Assembly (NCBI GenBank): GCA_023423405.1 | Contig: JAFAFR010000037.1 | Span: 310,001-374,000, forward strand | Length of the DNA stretch: 64,000 nt | Origin: Bacteroidota bacterium | GTDB lineage: Bacteria; Bacteroidota; Bacteroidia; Chitinophagales; Chitinophagaceae | Direction of reading: 5' to 3' | Shown here: positions 53,134-61,200 of the stretch, piece after piece | Layout of the letters: each line of letters starts with the position of its first letter | How positions within the stretch are numbered: position 1 is the stretch's first letter | Notes under the pieces: model-generated | What the model was told of the DNA's origin: nothing | Database searches by the model: none | What the model saw: the letters and a program-made list of their open reading frames with translations, nothing else | Position numbers and translations under genes: made by a program

Positions 53134-53141
53134 CAAAGATA
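53134..53141 (-). promoter_or_regulatory. Promoter -7 element for the small gene/SDH_sah unit
   Basis: TATCTTTG on the minus strand matches TAnnTTTG, 24 bases before the start at 53110. Confidence 0.45.
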
Positions 53142-53345
53142 AGAATGCCTTTTAAAGATTGGCTGTACGCAAGAATAACAAATATCGGGCAATTCTCAAA
53201 CTCATCATTTATTATTCATAAAACTGCTAATCAAATCCTCGAACCCAATAGAGCCGTAATAATCAGCAGCTTGAAGAATGGGCAGATCTAATAATGTCCC
53301 AAAACTGCTAGTAAGTGTCGCTTAATGCAATAAGTAGTCCCAAGG

Positions 53346-53394
53346 CTCGAACCAGGTATTGAAAGATTTGAAACATCTAGCGACATCAGGTGAC
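53346..53394 (+). repeat. Direct repeat DR2, right of the SDH_sah module
   Basis: Partner of DR1 (51835-51883): same length, no gaps, nine mismatches. The two enclose 1,462 bases carrying only the small gene and the SDH_sah gene. Confidence 0.5.
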
Positions 53395-53620
53395 ATTTGC
53401 TAAACCAGTCGAGTCATGTTTGGTTCGAGTTGTTCCTACTGGGTTTTAGGGATTATTCCAGCAAGAAGTAATTACAAAGATAACTAAGAAAGATCAATGT
53501 CGACTTGGTAGGTTATTTTATTAATATAATGAAAATCAAGTAGTTAATGCTACACGCAATCAACCCTCATACTACTTCGTGATACATACCTAATTTCCTG
53601 TCAAAATGTCAGTTAGCTCA

Positions 53621-53628
53621 TAATTTTG
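53621..53628 (+). promoter_or_regulatory. Promoter -7 element for the Argonaute operon
   Basis: TAATTTTG matches TAnnTTTG, 31 bases before the start at 53660. A -33 element is not clear. Confidence 0.45.
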
Positions 53629-53659
53629 AAGTCATGGCTCCATTTTAGTTGCCTTCATT

Positions 53660-55165
53660 ATGCTTATGAGAAGAATCGATTACTCGAATAAAATCAATAC
53701 CTACGCCGCCCGATTCGTCTTGGAGGTGCAGGGTTTTAATGCTACAGGACAGTATCATATCAATATCCATGCAGAGAATTTCCTCATTCCAGTATTAAAT
53801 GAGATTTTTGGGCTTAGGCTTGAAAATCTAAATGCAACTCAGAAGAAAAATTTTCCAGCCATTGACTTAGCAGACTTCACCAATAGAGTGGCCTTTCAAA
53901 TAACTGCCACAGCAACAACAGATAAAATAAAAGCTACTCTTCAGACCTTTAGGGAGAAAAATCTCGATCAATATTTCGATACGCTTTACATCTATATTAT
54001 TACTGAAAAGAAGGAGAAATACCCAATTGATAAGCTAACCGAATTGCTGCCGCCGGAATTTAATTTCACTGCTGAAAACCATATCCTTGATAAGGATAAC
54101 CTGCTACAATTAATCAATGCCATTACGGTAACCTCCAAACTTGAGTTACTTGCTAAAATATTTGAACACGAGTTTTCGGATATACAAGTAGAATTGAGAA
54201 AGAAAGATTTTGATGGAGGAATTTTAAAAAATGATCCAGAAGAAGTCTTTCCTAACATGCTAGAAATTTCCTTTCCACAAAAATTTTATATCGCTCAGCT
54301 AAATATCGATGAGGCAGCTATTACGAACCGTATAAACGATTGGCTCCAACAAAAAGGAAAGCGAAAAATAAAAAAGATGCGCACAGATAAGTTAGTTAAA
54401 CATGCGCTGTATGGCAATGAGTGCTTCAATAAGGATTATCTGCTGCATGAAAAAGCACTCTATACATTTCGAAATTTACATGATCCAAAAGAGCCTTTCC
54501 GAAAAATTATAGACATAGGTACTATTACCGAGCAAGCCTCTACTGATTTTTATGAGGACAATGAAGCCGATAATCGCGTTTTCAAAGACATGCTTCGGCG
54601 AAGTTTAATAGAGTATTGTAACGGCAGGGGGCTCGAATGGTTCCCAGATAAGTATATCCTGCGATTTGCTAACAGTCGCGAAGTTCCAAATGAAAAAAAG
54701 ATAAAATGGAAAGGTAAAAAAGAGGCAACTAAAACAGTAATCTTTGAAATCATGAGTAAGAAAGAGGGACATATTGTATGTTACAGGAACCTTGCATTTA
54801 AACCCACTTTCGAACAGGTGGGAGATAAATGGTTTCTAGTAATTAATCCTACCTGGAGTTACACTAATCCTTACGGTTATAAAACGAGCCGTTTCGAATC
54901 TAAATACATGGCCGGTATCAAACGGCTTGAAAATAATGGTAGTGTTTACAATTATTTCCGTTTTTTTGGTTATCATCTATGTTACACTGACCTGTTCAGT
55001 ACAGAGTATCCCTATTTAAAAATCTTTCCGCCGTTTACCTTAACTATGGTGCCTGCACTTGATGAAAAATCATGGAAGCCGGTCAAACTACCTGATCAGG
55101 TTGCTGCTGGGGTGGAGGTTGTACAGCAAAAGGATAGTGAACTTGATAAAACCTTATTCGATTAA
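53660..55165 (+). CDS. SMEK-type nuclease-like domain fused to an APAZ-like region (short Argonaute effector)
   Basis: 501 residues. Residues about 5-125 match the SMEK N-terminal domain: 'NIHAENFLIPVLNEIFG', then 'NLNATQKKNFPAIDLADF' and 'VAFQITATATTDKIKATL'. D69, Q80 and K89 are positioned as in restriction-endonuclease-like folds (an ID...QxT...K variant). Residues about 205-480 resemble APAZ, the partner domain of short Argonautes; the best stretch is 'LAFKPTFEQVGDKWFLVINP' followed by 'TWSYTNPYGYKTSRFESKYM' and 'AGIKRLENN'. Its stop overlaps the Argonaute start by one base (TAATG), so the two are produced together, as in SPARTA and SPARSA. Proposed role: the effector that acts, probably on nucleic acid, once the Argonaute has bound a target. 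Effector chemistry is inferred. Confidence 0.82.
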   Translation: MLMRRIDYSNKINTYAARFVLEVQGFNATGQYHINIHAENFLIPVLNEIFGLRLENLNATQKKNFPAIDLADFTNRVAFQITATATTDKIKATLQTFREKNLDQYFDTLYIYIITEKKEKYPIDKLTELLPPEFNFTAENHILDKDNLLQLINAITVTSKLELLAKIFEHEFSDIQVELRKKDFDGGILKNDPEEVFPNMLEISFPQKFYIAQLNIDEAAITNRINDWLQQKGKRKIKKMRTDKLVKHALYGNECFNKDYLLHEKALYTFRNLHDPKEPFRKIIDIGTITEQASTDFYEDNEADNRVFKDMLRRSLIEYCNGRGLEWFPDKYILRFANSREVPNEKKIKWKGKKEATKTVIFEIMSKKEGHIVCYRNLAFKPTFEQVGDKWFLVINPTWSYTNPYGYKTSRFESKYMAGIKRLENNGSVYNYFRFFGYHLCYTDLFSTEYPYLKIFPPFTLTMVPALDEKSWKPVKLPDQVAAGVEVVQQKDSELDKTLFD

Positions 55166-56643
55166 TGAAGCTGCGTTATATTAAAGAGCCCTCATTGCAA
55201 TTTGGGACCGGCCAACACATTTGCCCCAAGCAGGGCATATTCAACTATCATCCACTTGACTATGACCAGGTACGGCCCGAAAGAATTACACTCGGGTTGG
55301 TTGGTAAAAGCGAGAGCATCGAAAAAATTATTACCTGGCTGGAAAGTTGTCGCTCGCATATAACCGAAAAGCAAAGTAAAAATCCGCACCCAAACCTGTT
55401 CCCTAATTTTCCAGGATTTAACGCGCAAGTTGGGTTTAAATGTGAGGTCGTTTGGGATGACAATTATATACGCAAGCTTAACAACTCTGATTTTGAATCC
55501 ATTATTAGAAAGCATGAAGATCTTGGGGGCAGAATAGAAGATATAGCTCAGCTCTACCTTGACGAGATTAAGTTTCTCTCCAAAAACAAAAAGCCGGATG
55601 TCATTCTTTGTGTTATCAGTGAAAGTTTCATGACATATCTGAAGAGTGATGAGATCGAGCCTGCGGGAGATGATGACGAAGATGAAGAAAAAGCTCCCAA
55701 AGTCGAAGTGCATTCCAAGACCCTAGAAGAAGAAGAGATGGAAGAGAAGACATCCCAAAAAGAACAGAATTTTCGGAGGTATCTCAAAGCAAAATCAATG
55801 CAGTATAATGTACCCATACAGATCATTCGAGATCGTGTACATAAGCCAACCGGTGAAATGCAAGACCCGGCAACTATAGCCTGGAATTTCTTTACTGCTG
55901 TTTATTATAAAGCTTCAGGTACGCCGTGGGCGTTGATCCGAAAAGATGCCGCAGAAACAACCTGTTATGCCGGCATTAGCTTTTTTGCGAGCAGGGATCG
56001 TCGCACTATTCAAACAAGTCTTGCTCAGATATTCAACGAACTTGGGAAAGGCGTCATATTGCGAGGAGAAGAAGTTCCGGTTACCAAAAAAGATCGTACC
56101 CCACATTTATCAGCAGAACAAGCATTTCGTCTCCTTCATACGTCTCTTAGGGAGTATTATGACGCCGTTAAAATCTTTCCGAAACGACTGGTGCTTCATA
56201 AAACTTCAAATTACAGCTATGAAGAAATTGAGGGGTTTCGTCAGGCGGCAAAAGATCTACATATTAACCAGACAGATCTTATCTCGCTGCAACCTTCGAA
56301 TGTGAAGTTATACCGACCTGGCTCATATCCTCCGATGCGAGGTACTCATTTTGAAATAGCGACCAATAGCCATGTTTTGTACACGCGTGGATCAGTTCCT
56401 TTTTATGAAACTTATCCTGGTAAATATATTCCAACGCCCCTGGAGATTAAATTAGCAGCCTATGATGAATCTCCGAATGTCATAATTGATGAAATACTGT
56501 CACTTACAAAGATGAACTGGAATAATACTCAGTTTGACCGTAAGTATCCTATTACTATTGAATGCGCACAGAATGTCGGAGAGATTTTAAAGTATCTGGA
56601 AGAAAATGATGTTATGCAATTGAAATACAGCTTTTATATGTAA
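55165..56643 (+). CDS. Short prokaryotic Argonaute (MID-PIWI)
   Basis: 492 residues, the length usual for short Argonautes without N and PAZ domains. MID region: 'RRYLKAKSMQYNVPIQIIRD' (204-223), with Lys208, Lys210 and Gln219 placed to hold a guide 5' end. PIWI region: 'CYAGISFFASRD' (267-278), 'LVLHKTSNYSYEEIEGFRQA' (342-361), 'HVLYTRGSVPFYETYPGKYI' (403-422) and 'LSLTKMNWNNTQFDRKYPIT' (445-464). The first catalytic Asp is absent (G-I-S), so target cutting is unlikely; it should sense a target and activate the coupled SMEK-APAZ protein. An Asp/Glu-rich insert (162-200) within the MID part is unusual. Family assignment is strong. Confidence 0.93.
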   Translation: MKLRYIKEPSLQFGTGQHICPKQGIFNYHPLDYDQVRPERITLGLVGKSESIEKIITWLESCRSHITEKQSKNPHPNLFPNFPGFNAQVGFKCEVVWDDNYIRKLNNSDFESIIRKHEDLGGRIEDIAQLYLDEIKFLSKNKKPDVILCVISESFMTYLKSDEIEPAGDDDEDEEKAPKVEVHSKTLEEEEMEEKTSQKEQNFRRYLKAKSMQYNVPIQIIRDRVHKPTGEMQDPATIAWNFFTAVYYKASGTPWALIRKDAAETTCYAGISFFASRDRRTIQTSLAQIFNELGKGVILRGEEVPVTKKDRTPHLSAEQAFRLLHTSLREYYDAVKIFPKRLVLHKTSNYSYEEIEGFRQAAKDLHINQTDLISLQPSNVKLYRPGSYPPMRGTHFEIATNSHVLYTRGSVPFYETYPGKYIPTPLEIKLAAYDESPNVIIDEILSLTKMNWNNTQFDRKYPITIECAQNVGEILKYLEENDVMQLKYSFYM

Positions 56644-56778
56644 TAGTACCCTGCTTTTTTCGGTGGAAATCTAAAGGTCCCGCTTTTAGCAGAAGATATC
56701 TGTTTGAACAGTACGAATTAACGCTTCTTCGCCTGTTAAAAATGTCTCATTCGTTTCTAACTTTAAACTGAGAAGTAT

Positions 56779-58254
56779 TTAGAATATTTGAATCTCCCCA
56801 CCCTGGTTGAACCTCCCCATTTGTACCGCCCTTCCCTTCTCAGGCACTTCTATCACTACATCCACATTATGCTGGAATGAATTGGCTCCCCTGAAACGGC
56901 CCTCTTTGGTAGTCTGGAATACATACACAAATGCTTTGGTTGGGTAAGCCTGTTCCAGTTTGGTCAGTTCTTCCGGCTTCAGGTTCATCCGGGTTACGCT
57001 ATCTATGAAAATGAAATCATACGGAGCAAGGTTATCCGGTAATAGGGAAGCAACATCAAGGTTAGGATGCGCCACGTCTTTACTGTTCAGCTTTTGCTGG
57101 AGGGTATAGTCTAACCCTTCCTCCTTTGCAACATACAGCACCTTACCATGATTGCGGGCCAGGTATCCGGCAAATTCAATACACAAAGTTGATTTGCCTA
57201 GCTTTGGTTTTCCTGAAACCATTGCCTTGAAGTTAGGCGAAGGATCGCCGATGAGGTGATACCATTTCCCTTTCAAACCAATCGTATTAAATTCCAGGCC
57301 GGCAAAATCTATGCTGCTCATGATTGTTGGCTTTGGAGCTTGATAATTATGCTGGCAGGCGCATCCTAATATTCCTTCCAGCCCGTTCAGCGTAGCCGTT
57401 TCAATTTCTAATGACTTAATTTGTTTGCCGGTAACAAAGGCTTTCAGGTTCTTTTTTATTTCATACATCTCTACACCGTAAGGATCGTTATCCGGTATTC
57501 GTCCTTTGTCCATAGCCCGGTTGATTTGTTCCAGCAATTGTTTCGCCTTTTCCTTTACACCTAACTTCCCATTCAGCCCGATATAGCGTTTGATAAATCC
57601 TATTGATGCCAGCACTTTTTCTTCTCCTACCAGTTTTTTAAGAGCGTCATAAGTATCTTGTTTCAACTCGATGGTTATCTTCGTCTTCATCGAATTATAA
57701 GTATCTATCAACTTGTTCTGTATAAAACGTATTTGCTCGGCGTAAGTAGAGGTCTTACGAATGCGTTTCTCTATGATTGATTTTTGAAGCGAGTTGATGA
57801 AACGGAGCAGTTCCTCTTTGGTCTTGGTCTTACCATTCAGGTTAATGAAGCGACGGATAAATCGAAGTTCTTCGGGTATGCGCTCCACCATCACCGGCTG
57901 CACACTTGTATCGGTTACTTTTACTTTAGTGCCTGCTTTCTTTTTTGGTGAATCACCGGGAGTAACATTAGCCTGTTTTGCCGGGGCTTCTTGCCTGGTA
58001 TCTTTATCCACCTGCTGCTTTGTTTTCTTCTGTTGCTGGGTTCCTGCTTTTTTGCCTGCATTTACAAATTCATTGAGCTTGGCCAGGTAAATATCAATAG
58101 TCTTTTTAATAGCATCGCTAGACTGGTAAGAAGTCCAGTTGTTGCCCCGGTCGGTAGCTCTTTCCAAAAACTCGTGGCCTTTGCGGAATGCTTCGGGCAT
58201 AGTGGAAAAATCCACTTTTTCTATTTCCTTAAAATAATTGTTTGTAGCGATCAT
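56779..58254 (-). CDS. RecA-like ATPase of a mobile element
   Basis: 491 residues. The first ~300 are helical and charged, with a low-complexity Lys/Gln/Ala/Pro linker (about 66-112) and a repeated 'RRFINLNGKTKTKEELLRFI' / 'KRYIGLNGKLGVKEKAKQLL' unit. The C-terminal third is a RecA/KaiC-type ATPase: Walker A in 'MVSGKPKLGKSTLCIEFAG', Walker B 'YDFIFIDSVTRM'. Its start is 11 bases after the stop of the helicase gene, so they form one transcript. It may help DNA processing or replication of the element. It converges on the Argonaute gene, 135 bases away. Confidence 0.82.
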   Translation of the reverse strand: MIATNNYFKEIEKVDFSTMPEAFRKGHEFLERATDRGNNWTSYQSSDAIKKTIDIYLAKLNEFVNAGKKAGTQQQKKTKQQVDKDTRQEAPAKQANVTPGDSPKKKAGTKVKVTDTSVQPVMVERIPEELRFIRRFINLNGKTKTKEELLRFINSLQKSIIEKRIRKTSTYAEQIRFIQNKLIDTYNSMKTKITIELKQDTYDALKKLVGEEKVLASIGFIKRYIGLNGKLGVKEKAKQLLEQINRAMDKGRIPDNDPYGVEMYEIKKNLKAFVTGKQIKSLEIETATLNGLEGILGCACQHNYQAPKPTIMSSIDFAGLEFNTIGLKGKWYHLIGDPSPNFKAMVSGKPKLGKSTLCIEFAGYLARNHGKVLYVAKEEGLDYTLQQKLNSKDVAHPNLDVASLLPDNLAPYDFIFIDSVTRMNLKPEELTKLEQAYPTKAFVYVFQTTKEGRFRGANSFQHNVDVVIEVPEKGRAVQMGRFNQGGEIQIF

Positions 58255-58265
58255 AGGATAAGTGT

Positions 58266-61200
58266 TTATGCGGCTAATAATTCCAGTTCAAGGCTAAGGG
58301 CTTCGGCTTCCAGTTCCAGCATACGGATATTGTCCGGCAATTCCTCCTCTTTTTCTTCATCGGGTAACGGGATTGGTTTGCGGTTGCTGTACTTACCACC
58401 CGTATCTAATTTCAGGTCACGTACCTGCGATGAGTGTACCATAACCGAACAGCTATGATTATTCTGTAATACCTCCACGAACCTGTCAATATTTTGTTCC
58501 GGTAGTTTGGCTACCATCTTATCGGAGGTCTTTTCAAAGTTGTTGTTCTCAACCAATGCCAGTAAATCTTTATCCAGGTAGATGTCGCCGCCTTTTACCC
58601 TGGAAGCTCCCACGATGATTTTAAAATAATCGCCCTGGCGGAAAAAGGATATGCCGTTATTGGTAACGATATGACCATTGGTAGTAATGGAACGGATCAA
58701 CGGCAGAGCTTTAAGAATGGGTACGACTACTCTATCCTGTACTTGTTCACCAGGATTCCAGTTTTCCGGTAACAAGATGCCTTTTTTGGTTTCCTTGTTG
58801 ATAGTGGTATAGCTGACCAGCTTTCCTTTAAAATCACTGAACGCCTGTAACAAGTTGCCGGTAATGATATGACGTGTTTTCCGGTCAACATTATTTTGTT
58901 TGGTATAGTCTTCCCATTGCCGGAGCAGTTGCTCCATTGGCGGTTGAACAGCATCGGTACTGTTTCCAATAATGGCCATGATCTCCTCGTTATATGAGGC
59001 AGGCATCGCCAGGTATTTGTTGCTGTTGGCAATCGCAAACCGCAGTTTCATGGCAGAGGGTGCATAAGGGTTCTTTTTCTTCTTATCAATCACCCACCCG
59101 ATAAACACACCTGGGACCACTTCGTTGCCGCCATCATAGCTTTCTACAGGATAATTAAGCCACCTGCCGGGGTAAAAGAAGTTCAGGGCTTTGACCAGGT
59201 AGACACGTTTGTTTTCAAAACTTCTTTCCACTTGCTTTAATTGGGAAAGCCTGGCTTCTTCTAATTCAGCTTCCCGTTCAGCGATCATTTGCTGCCAGGC
59301 AGCTTGCCCATCTTTCTCCAATACTTTTTGAACTTTCTTTTCTGCGGGTATGCTCATTTTAAGCAGGTCGTATTTGCTATGCACATCGGCCTGATCTTTT
59401 GCCAGCCTTTCCTCGATACCGACTTTGTAATCCTGTATCATTTCCTGCTGTACTTCCTGCGGATCTTTTCCTTTCAGGCTTTCATTGACCAGGTTTTCCA
59501 ACTCCGTTTTGGTAAAAGGTTTTTTGAGCACGTTTGCTTTGACCGTTTCCAGGATGCTGTCGTCACCAAAGGCGCTGTCACTTCCTTTTCCCATTTTAAT
59601 AACCCGGCTCCCGGTGGTTTCCGCTTCCAGGTTCATGGCTTCTACTTCCAGGTCATATTCACCCACCTGTTTTAAGTATTCTACATAATCATTGTAGCGT
59701 TCTGATATTTCATTGTAGAAATCAGCCTGCATTTGTGTGGACAACACAGCCACACGCCCCGATACCCGGTGTGCAGCATCTTCCATTGCACCTGCATAGT
59801 TATTTCCGCTATCACTATCCGAATCTTTTAAATGAAGCGGGTCATCCAGCAGATCATTGACGTCCTTGTTTTCTGTCAAGTAGTCCTTCACAATCTTATC
59901 CCCGTATTTATTCAGGAAATCCGGTACATCTAAAATCTTCGTGGATTGTTTTTGATTGGAAGTGGTATTGGCATCGAGAGATTTTAGTTTTTTCTGTAAC
60001 ATCATCATCAGTCTTTTTTCTGCCGGTATAGCTGACGTTACATAGTCGTAGATAGGTTTCAGGATTTGCCCGGTACGGTTGATACGCCCCCGTTTTTGAA
60101 CTTCGGTAGAAATATCCAGCTCGGCCTGCAGCACGATCATCACCCGTTGTTGTACCTGCTCCTTCGGTACTTGGGCAGTAGGAATGGCATGAGCAGATGC
60201 GCCGGTACTGCCGGACTGGTTAATCATCAGCACATCCACTTCATTGTTGTTAAACTGCCGGAACGCATCATTGGTATTAATCCGCTTGCGGGACAATACC
60301 AATCCTTTGCCGGTTTTCATGTTTACCTGCACCTCGTATTTTCTTCCCGTTACTTCGGCCACACTATACCCGGCATCCTTGATTCGTTTAATAATAACAT
60401 CAATCGGTGAAATACTGATACCCGTAGATACGGTTTGTATCTTTTCCATAATGCGCTGGTATTCCTGTTGCGCCCCCGCAGGAAGATCGCTTAGCTCAAA
60501 TTGTTTGTAAACTGGGTTGCCATCTATATCCTTTTCGGTGTAGCGCATGATGCCATCCAGTCCCCGGCGCAACACTTCTGAAAAGTCCGTATTGATCGTA
60601 TCACCGTCACCGGCGGGCATCCCTTGTTCGTTTTCCATGCTCTCTATAAAACTCCCCATTGTAGAAGCAAAAGCGATAACCGGTTTTTTACCTTCTTTTA
60701 ACCGGGCAATAGTACGTGCGGCTACCGCTTCCGCTTTCAGAGAGAACAGCATTTGGTTGATCACCTGGAATACTTTTGAGAAATAAGGCAGGTTATCAAC
60801 GCCCGCCTGGGAAGTGCCTTCTCTTACTTCCACTTCTTTGCCCTCGGCTACGGCGATCTCGTCCAACTCCTCTACCATCTTGTCAACATAAACAGATTGG
60901 AACGATATAATGTACCGCAGGATTTTAGTAATGTTATCCGATATAGCCCGGTGTTCTTCGGCTTTATCATCCAGGGAAATATAATTGACCTCCACACCTT
61001 CAAAGCTCCGTTCCCTGCGCATCATCTGACCTTCGGCAACCAGTTGGGAAGAAAGCACTTCCTGTAAGGCCACGCCGCCTTTGGTGATGGCATCCACCAG
61101 GTCGTCACGGGTCATATTACAATCCGCTATGGCTGTTTTCATAGCATAGATGGGCATGTTATCCGGCCGCTTGGCAAAAGTGGCTGATAAGAACACTACA

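Larger units (their letters stand above)
53142..53659. other. Intergenic region between the SDH_sah module and the Argonaute operon
   Basis: This stretch of 518 bases holds the second direct repeat (53346-53394), a nearby inverted TGGTTCGAG (about 53430), and a promoter-like element at 53621. A 62-codon frame at 53103-53291 has no supporting feature. I see no RNA gene. Confidence 0.5.

Noticed and set aside
53103..53291. 62-codon plus-strand frame beside the small SDH_sah partner gene
   Set aside because: It starts inside the opposite gene, has no conserved motif, and overlaps the promoter of that gene.
53340..53460. tRNA-like T-arm sequences (CTCGAACCA and TGGTTCGAG)
   Set aside because: No cloverleaf can be drawn and no acceptor stem pairs; at most a remnant of an attachment site.
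55165..56643. Catalytically active long-type Argonaute
   Set aside because: No N or PAZ domain, length 492 residues, and the first catalytic Asp position reads G-I-S, so it is a short, sensing-type Argonaute.
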